Assembly: GCA_023412495.1 (NCBI GenBank) | Contig: JAEYNP010000042.1 | Span: 62,001-126,000 of the forward strand | Direction: 5' to 3' | DNA length: 64,000 bases | Source: Pseudomonadota bacterium | GTDB taxonomy: Bacteria; Desulfobacterota; Desulfobulbia; Desulfobulbales; Desulfocapsaceae | Shown here: one piece after another, positions 31,055-38,460 of the stretch | Numbering within the stretch: position 1 is the first letter of the stretch | How the letters are laid out: every line of letters begins with the position of its first letter | The notes under the pieces: generated by a model | The model's input: only the letters and a program-made list of their open reading frames with translations | Database searches by the model: none | What the model was told of the DNA's origin: nothing | Program-made: the position numbers and the translations under genes

Positions 31055-33985
31055 CTAGGATCGGATCCAACTCCTTCCATCTGTCCGCCATGGAATCTCA
31101 GGGTCAGCATCAACGATTTCGGATGCTCGGTTCCTCAACTTCACGTTCACCTGGGTCAACTCTGGAATACCGGCATAGAACTTCCTTTTGCTGATCATTC
31201 TCTCCTCAGCGGCAAGTTCCATCAGCCCGGCTGTGATGGCATAAACAGCCATTTCAACTTGAGTGCGGACCTTGAGTTTGCTCGTTTCGTAAAGCTTGTG
31301 CTCGATGTCCGGCATCACGGTTTTCAGGTCATTAACCAGATCGTCTGTAAGGTAGGTGTAGTAGGCCGTTACCGGATGAGTGGTGTCCCCTGTGATGACT
31401 CTTCCCGCTCCCCTGTTGATTCCTTGATGCGCATCGGTGGCATGGCAGGCGACTTTCAGGCGGGCCTCGTCGGCTCTCGTTATGGAGGTTGTGAGGTCTC
31501 TGGTCTGGGCAATTGCCTGTGCCCGGTAAACCGATTGCGGCTTGTGCAACAACCCCACGAAAATCATGACTGTGCAGTGGGAATATCTGTTGCTTGCTGT
31601 GTAATTGCCGTGCGTCATCCAGTTGAACCTTGGGTGAACGCCATTGACAAAGGCATGGATGTCATGGCCCTTGCCGACAAGGAAATCCTCTATCAGCTCC
31701 TGTGAATCAACCCCCAGTTTCTCCTTGAAAGTGAAGAACAGAATGGATTCGTCAGGATGTTTACAGACAATTTCTTCGATAGTGTCCAACAATCCGTGCT
31801 CATTGCTTTGCAACTCGCTGGTCACTTTCTGGCGTCCGCTGTTGAAGTTAATCCGAAAGATTTTTGTCCCGGCGTAGCTAAGGCTCGGCCTGATCCCCTC
31901 TGGAATTGCAATCGATCTGTCGAGTTTCATCAACTCGTTAATCCAGGTCGAAGCGTCGAGGATAACGATATTTTCCGCTGAGTCAGGCAGGACAATGTCA
32001 AAACGGACAATCATGTGGTCCTTCTGATTCTCGCTCAATTCGACTGATGCCTCATGCATTGTGATCCTGGCGAAAGTTCTCAGTTCTGCAAGGAGTTCCT
32101 TCGTCTGCATGTTCTGCTCTTTCCTTATCATGGCAGAGAGGAGATCAATCATCTCGCCGTGGGGGATGCTGGTATCGTTATCGAACGAGAGCACTTCCTT
32201 TGGCAGGCCATTTCCCTGCCTTTCGATCTCCAGCCACACCTTCTCGGCGCATGCCTTTAGATACCCAGCTGTTTGTGATAGCGCCTCTTGTTGAGGCATT
32301 CTGCCTGACAGAAAATCAACATCTCCAGTGAAGCACCGCATGCTTCGTGCTGTACTCTCCAGGTGGGCAATGGCAGTGTCAATGTGAATAATATCGACCG
32401 CTCCCGCTTCAGTGCTCAACAACGACTCGTCCCATATCAGCATCGTTCTCTTCCCTACCATGCTGTCAAAATCCGTGCCATCTGCACTCTTCGCCTTGTT
32501 GTGCGTCAAGAGCAGAATTGGTCGATCAGCGTCCACTATGGGTTTTCCCGTAGAATCAACCATCGGCAGACCTGTGGACGGATCAACCTTGTAAGTGGCG
32601 GGCAATTTTGCGTAACCTGCTTCCCCGATTTTGTCTTCTCGGAATTTGTAAGAGTGGCAAAGAGATATCAGGCTCTCATCAACTCCGTAGTGGAGCAAAG
32701 CTTCATACAAGTCACACAACTCATCGACCTTGAATGCCGTGATGGCAACCGAGAAGCAAGAGTGCCTCTCGTTGTGGCCTATCATCCCCATTCGACTTGC
32801 CCGTGCGAGAAAAGCGATTATCGAAGTGGTTTTGCCGTATCCAGTCGGTAACGGAAACGCGATCCTGCCTTGTATTTTTCGGTTCGCCATCGCCGAATAG
32901 GTCCGGATCAGCATTTTCAGATCCCGAAGCCGCTGTGGACTCACCTCGTTGTCGTGCTCGTTCAGTAGACGGACAAGATCCCGCGTGGCATACTCCGCTA
33001 ATGTCCTATACGCTACGTCCAGTTCCTCGTCTTCAGGAATGACCCTCTTTCTCCATTCCTTGCCGGTAATTGAATCCTGCTCGATTTCATCAGCTATTCG
33101 CTCAAAAGCCGCATCGATTGTAGTCTCAAGGTAACTGTATTTGCTGGCTCGCTCATCAGATGCAGTTCCTATCGGGAATTCCGTAAAGATCCACATAACC
33201 TGTGCGTCACTGCAACCAGCCTTGAGAAGTTCGATTATTACGCTGAAGTCAACCTTCGAGCGATCAGAGCCTGCCGGATGACCTTCTGTGATAAGCAACT
33301 TCGTTTTCTCCGGCAACCGAAGCTGTGAAATGTCCACTTCGACCAGATCGAGGTCATCGGATTGTGAGTTTTGAGAATTTCGTTTTGCACTGGCGGCACG
33401 AATTTTCTCCATGGCTTTCGCGTTTGCCCTGGATACATCCAGCAACCATTCCGGCGCGTCTGCCAAACGTGTATTGTTCGCGACTACGTATAACTTTCCT
33501 GAGTGATGCACTGATCCTGGAGCAACGACATATCCCATTGTTGCCCTGATGTCGTAGGAACCTTTGGCTCTGTTCCTGTAAATGTTCCCAGATTCAGCGG
33601 GCATCCTGAAGTAATAATGGAATCCCTTTCCCGTCTGAACAGTAAAGGTTACGGGAACTTCAAGTCCCAGCTTTTCGAATTCTTCTGGATCATCGACATC
33701 CAGGACGATCAGGCTTGCCTCTGGTCCGGTAATTACGCCAGCGTTCATCGAAGGTTGAAATCCCATGCTGTCGTAGGTTCTGCGGTGAAGTTTATTTCTC
33801 CATCGCTTTTCAAGAGGCACTTTACCTGTGGGTTCTAGCCTGATTAGGGAGAATCCCCTGGAATCGACAAGATCTTTCCACAGCGCCTCGGTCGCTTCCC
33901 AATCCCTATTTGCAAGAGCCAGGTCCGCAGCAGTGAGGTATCCGTCTTCTGATACTAGGTTGATAATTTCTGTCGGTTGATACAT
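31055..33985 (-). CDS. Primase-polymerase / helicase fusion (element replication protein)
   Basis: The product is 976 residues. The N-terminal part resembles bifunctional prim-pol domains: SLIRLEPTGKVPLEKRW, then the catalytic-type VLDVDDPEEFEKLG, GKGFHYYFRMP and VVAPGSVHHSGKLYVV. A middle linker leads to a superfamily-2-like NTPase with Walker A PLPTGYGKTTSI and Walker B TMLIWDESLL. The combination is typical of replication proteins of phages, satellites and integrative plasmids. It presumably starts replication at an origin within the element. It is separately transcribed, 220 nt upstream of the small-gene chain. Confidence 0.82.
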   Translation of the reverse strand: MYQPTEIINLVSEDGYLTAADLALANRDWEATEALWKDLVDSRGFSLIRLEPTGKVPLEKRWRNKLHRRTYDSMGFQPSMNAGVITGPEASLIVLDVDDPEEFEKLGLEVPVTFTVQTGKGFHYYFRMPAESGNIYRNRAKGSYDIRATMGYVVAPGSVHHSGKLYVVANNTRLADAPEWLLDVSRANAKAMEKIRAASAKRNSQNSQSDDLDLVEVDISQLRLPEKTKLLITEGHPAGSDRSKVDFSVIIELLKAGCSDAQVMWIFTEFPIGTASDERASKYSYLETTIDAAFERIADEIEQDSITGKEWRKRVIPEDEELDVAYRTLAEYATRDLVRLLNEHDNEVSPQRLRDLKMLIRTYSAMANRKIQGRIAFPLPTGYGKTTSIIAFLARASRMGMIGHNERHSCFSVAITAFKVDELCDLYEALLHYGVDESLISLCHSYKFREDKIGEAGYAKLPATYKVDPSTGLPMVDSTGKPIVDADRPILLLTHNKAKSADGTDFDSMVGKRTMLIWDESLLSTEAGAVDIIHIDTAIAHLESTARSMRCFTGDVDFLSGRMPQQEALSQTAGYLKACAEKVWLEIERQGNGLPKEVLSFDNDTSIPHGEMIDLLSAMIRKEQNMQTKELLAELRTFARITMHEASVELSENQKDHMIVRFDIVLPDSAENIVILDASTWINELMKLDRSIAIPEGIRPSLSYAGTKIFRINFNSGRQKVTSELQSNEHGLLDTIEEIVCKHPDESILFFTFKEKLGVDSQELIEDFLVGKGHDIHAFVNGVHPRFNWMTHGNYTASNRYSHCTVMIFVGLLHKPQSVYRAQAIAQTRDLTTSITRADEARLKVACHATDAHQGINRGAGRVITGDTTHPVTAYYTYLTDDLVNDLKTVMPDIEHKLYETSKLKVRTQVEMAVYAITAGLMELAAEERMISKRKFYAGIPELTQVNVKLRNRASEIVDADPEIPWRTDGRSWIRS

Positions 33986-34035
33986 TTTGATCCCCTTCGT
34001 TTGCTCCCCTTCCGTTGAATTTGGTTCGTAAATAG

Positions 34036-34094
34036 AAAAACCCTCCTTTGCCGCTGTCTGAAGGGGAGTGAAAAGACAAAGGCTCAGGAGGGTT
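34036..34094 (-). terminator. Terminator/attenuator-like hairpin just upstream of the primase gene
   Basis: On the minus strand AACCCTCCT(gagcc)TTTG pairs across a 26-nt loop with CAAAGGAGGGTT, followed by TTTCTATTT. It ends about 50 nt before the primase start, so it could attenuate the primase leader or end a short upstream transcript. Confidence 0.5.
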
Positions 34095-34260
34095 CTTGTG
34101 AAAACCGAGATGTACGGTCTCGGCTGGTTGGAAAATGTGGTAGGCGAATAGTCAAACAGCCGTTAAACAAGGTGCAAGGAAACCGAATGCCCAGGGAGAC
34201 CATTTCCTGTGATTATGTCTTGATGGTCACAGCGTGGGGTCAGACTTGCTGTGCCGATGT

Positions 34261-34471
34261 TCTCCATATACGTTCCACCGGTCCCGGCATTGTCTGGCGG
34301 GCGAATTTTCCCTGTTAGTCGCCACCGATCATGACTGGCGGTTTTGCTGGCGTTTCTCCACATAGGGGTCACCGATCCTAAGTAGCTGTAATTTAATGTT
34401 CCCCCTTTGCATCGTTCAAACGCTGAGAGGGGAGGCAGTGGCAGGTGCGCCAGTTTCCCTGTTAGTCGCCA
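34261..34471. repeat. Paired direct repeats between divergent primase and recombinase genes
   Basis: TTTCCCTGTTAGTCGCCA is present exactly at 34308-34325 and 34454-34471. A second 25-nt motif (TTCTCCATATA..CACCGGTCC) recurs at 34261-34285 and 34355-34379 with 19/25 identity. Together they form two B-A modules in the 587-bp non-coding gap 33986-34572. They may be operator or origin (iteron-like) sites. Confidence 0.55.
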
Positions 34472-34491
34472 GTGGTCCATGCCATATTGTC

Positions 34492-34520
34492 TTGACGCTC
34501 TTTCCTTTTCTGTGTTACAT
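34492..34520 (+). promoter_or_regulatory. Promoter of the serine recombinase gene
   Basis: TTGACG (34492-34497), a 17-nt spacer and TTACAT (34515-34520) lie 53 nt before the recombinase ATG, which has GGGAGG as ribosome-binding site. Confidence 0.6.
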
Positions 34521-34572
34521 TTCGTCATACGAACGATTTATGGATTGTAACAAACCAGGGAGGCAATAGAAA

Positions 34573-35289
34573 ATGGAAGGCCGATTCATCACCTACTATC
34601 GGGTAAGCACCGCCAAACAAGGCAAGTCTGGATTGGGCATTGAAGCACAACGGGAAACCGTTTCCAGGTACCTTAACGGCGGAAGATGGGAAGTGCTGGG
34701 CGAGTATGTCGAGATTGAAAGCGGCAAGAATGATGCCCGTCCGGAACTGGCCAAGGCAATCAGGGACTGTAAGTTGAAGGGCGCACGCTTGTTGGTGGCC
34801 AAGCTAGATCGCCTGTCCAGAGACCTTCATTTCATTACCGGCTTGCAGAAGGCTGGTGTACCTTTCACCATTGCCGAGATGCCAGACGCCACAGAATTGA
34901 CCATTCACGTATACGCCACTATGGCCCAACATGAACGTAAGCTCATTTCCCAGCGTACAAAAGCCGCCCTACAAGCTGCAAAGGCTAATGGCACAATCAA
35001 GGGGCAAGGGTTTTTCGGGAATCCATGTTTGAAGCGTGGAGAACGAATACCCGGCAGCGGTGCACCTGCCAATGCAAATACTGCCAGAACCAAGAAGGCA
35101 GATACCTTTGCTCTTGAAATCGCTGAAGTCCTCAGAGAAAGTAGTGGCGGTTCATTGCGAGAGATTGCCGAAGTATTGAACAACGCAGGGTATCGCACAC
35201 GGAAAGGCGGCGAGTGGCATGCAACATCAGTTGCAAGGATATTGAAGAGGGCAGGAATTGACCGCACAGCAGGCGGCGGAAAGCCTTAG
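34573..35289 (+). CDS. Serine recombinase (resolvase/invertase family)
   Basis: The product is 238 residues. The N-terminal resolvase fold is clear: ITYYRVSTAKQGKSGLGIEAQ with the catalytic Ser in YRVSTAKQ, then LLVAKLDRLSRDLHFI, and the E-helix segment MAQHERKLISQRTKAALQAAK. The C-terminal ~60 residues (GGSLREIAEVLNNAGYRTRKGG..WHATSVARILKR) form a recombinase-type helix-turn-helix. It is the second recombinase in the island. It might resolve element multimers or act in DNA inversion; no inverted target pair is apparent nearby. Confidence 0.9.
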   Translation: MEGRFITYYRVSTAKQGKSGLGIEAQRETVSRYLNGGRWEVLGEYVEIESGKNDARPELAKAIRDCKLKGARLLVAKLDRLSRDLHFITGLQKAGVPFTIAEMPDATELTIHVYATMAQHERKLISQRTKAALQAAKANGTIKGQGFFGNPCLKRGERIPGSGAPANANTARTKKADTFALEIAEVLRESSGGSLREIAEVLNNAGYRTRKGGEWHATSVARILKRAGIDRTAGGGKP

Positions 35290-35740
35290 GCTGGGGTACC
35301 CACTGGTCAACGAGCGAGGCTACCTTGCTGGCTTCCCTTGGCAGCCCCCCCTCCACCCTCATTGAAATTCGAAGGCCCGAAAGGCGGGGGCCGGGTACGG
35401 GGGATGTTCGGCAGCGGACCGCTTCGCGGTGGTCTTTCACAATTTGTCGTCAGATTTCACGAGTATGTGCCACCTGATATAATGGTCATTTTCCTGACAG
35501 CCACGCACCGTGGCAATTGGTGGGCCGATGGAGCAACTGGATTTTCAGTGAGTTGCTCTTTCCCTGTAAATGAGGTAAGCAAAAGTGTTACTGAGGGGAC
35601 CAAGCTGGAGGAAATTCAAAACCACAAAAATTTCCTAATAGTTTCCTCGGAGCAAGGTAAATGTCAGGAGAAAACTGAGGCTGAAGTCAAATCGATGGGA
35701 GCAAGTAGCTGATAAGACGTGTAAATTGAGTCGAAAAACT
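35290..35740. other. 450-bp non-coding right end of the island
   Basis: A 124-codon ORF (35338-35712) has no ribosome-binding site or family-like content and is not accepted. The stretch holds the right arm-type repeat (35626-35647). Confidence 0.45.
35626..35647 (+). repeat. Putative integrase arm-type site, right
   Basis: AAAAATTTCCTAATAGTTTCCT matches the left site (26175-26196) at 21 of 22 positions, in the same orientation. It lies 94 nt inside the right tRNA repeat. Confidence 0.6.
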
Positions 35741-35849
35741 TGGCGCACCCGGAGGGATTCGAACCCCCGACACCCGGCTTCGAAGGCCGATGCTCTATCC
35801 AGCTGAGCTACGAGTGCATGCTGTGGTGGCCAATGGATACCATGTTCGG
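35739..35849. repeat. Right attachment-site repeat (attR) containing full tRNA-Arg
   Basis: This is the counterpart of 25970-26075. Identity starts at CTTGGCGCACCC and ends at CATGTTCG. Beyond that the right flank carries an intact -35 box, so this side holds the chromosomal promoter. Confidence 0.85.
35741..35817 (-). tRNA. tRNA-Arg (anticodon TCG), right copy
   Basis: It is identical to the left copy through all 77 nt including CCA. It has a complete promoter upstream but no intrinsic terminator downstream, the reverse of the left copy. Confidence 0.95.
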
Positions 35850-35862
35850 GATTCGAGGTCAA
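35834..35862 (-). promoter_or_regulatory. Promoter of the right tRNA-Arg
   Basis: On the minus strand TTGACC (35862-35857), a 17-nt spacer and TATCCA (35839-35834) precede the tRNA 5' end by 16 nt. Confidence 0.7.
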
Positions 35863-35917
35863 CGGTATAGTCAAAGGAATGGAGCTTTTGACGGAGGGAC
35901 CGGACGAGCTTTAGAAC

Positions 35918-36067
35918 TTATCCGTAAATAACACCTGCTTTTCTGTATGCAATTATCGCCGCTGCAAAATGCAATAAAGCCAAGTAGGTGTCGGCGAGCT
36001 TTTCGTAACGGACCAATATCTTACGAAAACGATTGAACCATGAGTGACTTACCTCGACCACCCATCT
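35918..36067 (-). pseudogene. C-terminal remnant of an IS5-family transposase
   Basis: The minus-strand frame reads RWVVEVSHSWFNRFRKILVR, then YEKLADTYLALLHFAAAIIA and YRKAGVIYG followed by a stop. This is the typical last ~50 residues of IS5/IS427-group transposases, including the conserved Glu of RWVVE. The upstream part is gone within a few bases (AAGGAAGATGG). The remnant lies about 70 bp outside the right end of the island. Confidence 0.8.
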
Positions 36068-36211
36068 TCCTTAGGAATGATTTCCTGCGCGATTTGGGCA
36101 GGAAATTATCTCGTGAAGGTACGTATACCCCTCAAGGGGGTACTGAAAAGAGTCCCATCTGCTGTGGGAGGGGATAACAACCCTTGGGTTGCGGGCGTCA
36201 GCCAGCATTGG

Positions 36212-37381
36212 CTACTCCTTCAGAGGTATTGTGCAACCAATGGTCTGAGCCTGCTTCAGGAAGAAATCGTCTGTCATGCCGGCGATGAAGTCTCGTACCT
36301 TCTCCTCGGGACTGTAATTCTGCAGGTCGGCGAGGGTGACGTCGGTCATGAGGTCGATTCCTCCGGAAACCTGGTAGGGGAATGTTTTCAACACCTGCAG
36401 ATAGTGTTCAAACAGGTGCCGGTAGCAGTCCTTTATCAGCGGGAATTTGGCTTTGGTTCTCGGGGCCAGGTAGATCCGCTCGTAGTTGAAGGCTTTGAGC
36501 TCGGCCAGGGCGCCGGCGACCCTGTCGCTGAAGCCGATGAATGAAGTCTCGGGCGTCGCGATGCGGCTGGTGGTGATGAGATCGGTGACCAGGCTGTAGA
36601 CGATGGTGCCGTTGGTTTCGCCCAGGATTTTGCGGCAGTTCTCGGGGATATCGTCCCTTGCGATCAGGCCGAGGATGATGGCGTCCTCGATGTCCCTGCC
36701 GATATAGGCAACCGTGTCGGCCAATCGGACCACGCAGCCTTCCAGGGATCCCGGCACGAGCGAGACCTTCGGGTCAGCCTCCTTGGCTCGCAGCTTTCGG
36801 TCGAAATCGCCAAAGGATGAGATGACCTGCGGACTGAGCCGTCCATCGTGCACTTCGCCGTCATGGCAGAGGATGCCGTCCAGCACCTGGAGGGTCAGAT
36901 TCCATCCCCTGCCTTTTTTCTCCAGCTTGTCCAGAAAGCGCACCGACTGGATGTTGTGTTGGAACGGCGGCAGGCCGTGCTGGACGCAGAGTTCTGCAAG
37001 ATATGTTTCCCCGTCGTGCCCGAAGGGCGGATGGCCGATGTCATGGCCAAGGGCGATGGCTTCGATAAGATCCTCATTGAGCTGCAGGAAACGGCCGATG
37101 GTCCTGGCTATCCGCGAGACCAGCTGGACGTGCAGGACCCGATGGGTGATATGGTCGTTGGCCACCAGGGAAAAGACCTGAGTCTTGTCGATGTAGCGGC
37201 TGTAGGCCCGGGAGTGGAGAATCCGATCGGCGTCGAGGGCGAACTGCTGCCGGTATCCCTCTCGTTCTTCCGGTCGTCGCCTTGTTCCCTCGACCGAGCG
37301 GGTGGCGGCCGGCGCCAGGAAAAGCGTCTCCATGTCATTCAATTTTTGCAGGGGCTGCAGCAGCGAAGGGTGGGAGGTCAT
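36212..37381 (-). CDS. dgt: Deoxyguanosinetriphosphate triphosphohydrolase-like HD protein
   Basis: This 389-residue HD-superfamily dNTPase is expected to hydrolyse dNTPs (classically dGTP) to nucleoside and triphosphate. Visible metal-site motifs are QLVSRIAR.. with THRVLHVQLVSRI (first His), ALGHDIGHPPFGHDGE (HD pair and HxxxxG) and RLADTVAYIGRDIEDAI (last Asp). It is of the type-2, EcDgt-unlike length. A start at METLFLAPA (37333) is possible. It is divergent from the selenoprotein gene. Confidence 0.9.
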   Translation of the reverse strand: MTSHPSLLQPLQKLNDMETLFLAPAATRSVEGTRRRPEEREGYRQQFALDADRILHSRAYSRYIDKTQVFSLVANDHITHRVLHVQLVSRIARTIGRFLQLNEDLIEAIALGHDIGHPPFGHDGETYLAELCVQHGLPPFQHNIQSVRFLDKLEKKGRGWNLTLQVLDGILCHDGEVHDGRLSPQVISSFGDFDRKLRAKEADPKVSLVPGSLEGCVVRLADTVAYIGRDIEDAIILGLIARDDIPENCRKILGETNGTIVYSLVTDLITTSRIATPETSFIGFSDRVAGALAELKAFNYERIYLAPRTKAKFPLIKDCYRHLFEHYLQVLKTFPYQVSGGIDLMTDVTLADLQNYSPEEKVRDFIAGMTDDFFLKQAQTIGCTIPLKE

Positions 37382-37397
37382 TTTACTCTCATACGTG

Positions 37398-37426
37398 TTG
37401 ATATGATGGTTATAAATGGCTACACT
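37398..37426 (+). promoter_or_regulatory. Candidate promoter of the selenoprotein gene
   Basis: TTGATA (37398-37403), a 17-nt spacer and TACACT (37421-37426) lie 114 nt before the ATG, in the gap between divergent dgt and the selenoprotein gene. Confidence 0.5.
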
Positions 37427-37539
37427 TTGACTCTGTACAGCCCACTATAAAACAGGTTGGAAGAGAGTCACGAGGGAAGTCGGTTCTCAGCAAAGCGAGC
37501 CTGCACAAGACCAAAACGATTACAGCACAAGGAACAGCC

Positions 37540-37770
37540 ATGAAGATTTCCATCGAGTACTGCACGAAGTGAAACTACGAACCGCGTGCCTCCGGTCTGG
37601 GGGCCGAACTGAAGAAAACGCTGGGGGCTGAAGTGCAGCTGGTGCCATCCTCCGGTGGGGTGTTCGAGGTGGTTGCCGACGGCAACGTGGTGTTTTCCAA
37701 GAAAAGTCTGGGAAGGTTTCCGGAAGAGGGCGAGGTTGCGGGCCTCATCAGGGCGACGGGCCGCGGCTAG
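37540..37770 (+). CDS. SelW/Rdx-like selenoprotein with in-frame UGA (Sec11)
   Basis: From ATG 37540 (AAGGA 6 nt upstream) the frame reads MKISIEYCTK, TGA, NYEPRASGLGAELKK and continues to TAG at 37768. This gives 76 residues if TGA is selenocysteine. CTKU at residues 8-11 is the CxxU redox motif of the SelW/SelT/Rdx thioredoxin-like family, with the following NYEPRA also typical. The C-terminal part (GGVFEVVADGNVVFSKKSLGRFPEEGE) matches the family, including the FSK..GRFPE segment. A SECIS-like hairpin follows the TGA. The cellular role is a presumed thiol/selenol redox function. The stop codon is part of a palindromic repeat. Confidence 0.9.
37570..37604 (+). promoter_or_regulatory. Sec-coding UGA and bacterial SECIS-like hairpin
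   Basis: TGA is at 37570-37572. GCCTCC (37588-37593) pairs with GGGGGC (37599-37604) around the loop GGTCT, 21 nt after the TGA. GGUCU is the same loop as I recall for the E. coli fdhF SECIS, at a similar distance. Confidence 0.75.
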
Positions 37771-37800
37771 GAGTTTGTCGGCTATAAACGACAAGTCCTC
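37768..37800. repeat. Short palindromic repeat related to the element at 6461
   Basis: TAGGAGTTTGTCGG-CTATAAA-CGACAAGTCCTC forms an imperfect hairpin. Its left end TAGGAG-TTTGTCGGCT matches the terminus of the 145-bp element. The TAG is the selenoprotein stop. It may act as a terminator for this gene and the convergent regulator. Confidence 0.6.
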
Positions 37801-37810
37801 GAGTGGCTGA

Positions 37811-38317
37811 TCAATCCTTCTGCGGTTGCGGGTCCTGACAGCTGGCGACGCAGTTCTCGCAGTTGTCGCTTTGCTTGCCCCGTCTGCAGAATTCCGCGAA
37901 GCCCATGATCATGTCCTCGCCGCCTCTCGGGCAGACTTGCATGAATTTGGTGAAATCGATCATGCGGGAGATGATTTCCGGGGGGGCGGCGTGTTCGATG
38001 CGGCAGGCCCCTTCCTCGGCGATAGCCGCATCGATGGAAAGGACCTCGATAAAGAACCGCTTCAGGGCATCATGGCGGAAGATGACGTCTTCCGCCGCTT
38101 TCTTTCCTTCCTCCGTCAGGGTTATTGCTTCATATGGCGAGTAGTTGATAAGTCCTTTCTTGGATAGGGCCCGAAGCGCCTCGGTGACGGACGCCCGGCT
38201 CACATGGAGGCTTGCGGCAATTTCCTTGCTTCTGGCAACCAACTTGTCTTCAATTATGTGATATATCGCCTCGATGTAATCTTCCAGACTTGCACTGAGG
38301 TCTGTTTTCCCTTTCAT
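37811..38317 (-). CDS. DtxR/MntR-family metal-dependent transcriptional regulator
   Basis: The product is 168 residues. An N-terminal winged helix-turn-helix (LEDYIEAIYHIIED, SKEIAASLHVSRASVTEALRALSKKGL) is followed by a dimerisation/metal-binding helix region (RHDALKRFFIEVLSID..EEGACRIEHAAPPEII), typical of the family. The C-terminal tail is unusually cysteine-rich (CRRGKQSDNCENCVASC), which could form an extra metal or redox site. It probably controls metal-ion uptake, but no transporter gene is adjacent. It converges on the selenoprotein gene. Confidence 0.87.
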   Translation of the reverse strand: MKGKTDLSASLEDYIEAIYHIIEDKLVARSKEIAASLHVSRASVTEALRALSKKGLINYSPYEAITLTEEGKKAAEDVIFRHDALKRFFIEVLSIDAAIAEEGACRIEHAAPPEIISRMIDFTKFMQVCPRGGEDMIMGFAEFCRRGKQSDNCENCVASCQDPQPQKD

Positions 38318-38460
38318 AAGGCTCGTGAAAAATGGCTATGGAAATCTCGACCGGTTGGTTGTAGACTCGACTCGCTTAACAATTGGAACCCTCGGTTAAC
38401 CTACTTTTCTTTTCCCTGGGAGTCAAGTAAGGACTGCTTAAAATAACATGACCAAATGCG

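Larger units (their letters stand above)
25970..35849. mobile_element. Integrated element (phage-satellite-like genomic island) in tRNA-Arg, ~9.9 kb
   Basis: Direct repeats of about 106-111 bp, each containing a complete tRNA-Arg(TCG), bound the element. Inside are a tyrosine integrase adjacent to the left repeat, phage-type small genes, a BRO antirepressor, a T7-polymerase-like exonuclease fragment, a primase-polymerase/helicase, a serine recombinase and a GAF histidine kinase. No capsid, tail, terminase or lysis gene is visible. Lower G+C and shorter, overlapping genes contrast with the flanking chromosome. A satellite or decayed prophage is the best reading. Repeat limits were set where identity stops. 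Confidence 0.88.

Noticed and set aside
34163..34528. 121-codon minus-strand ORF upstream of the primase
   Set aside because: It has no ribosome-binding site, no recognisable family, and is largely made of the repeats at 34261-34471 (WRLTGK appears twice only because of them). It also overlaps the recombinase promoter. Treated as non-coding, with doubt.
35338..35712. 124-codon plus-strand ORF at the right end of the island
   Set aside because: Proline/glycine-rich start, no ribosome-binding site, crosses the putative arm site, no family-like content.
37468..37794. 108-codon minus-strand ORF over the selenoprotein
   Set aside because: The plus-strand frame with in-frame TGA carries the conserved SelW-like motifs and SECIS; the minus frame has no family-like content.
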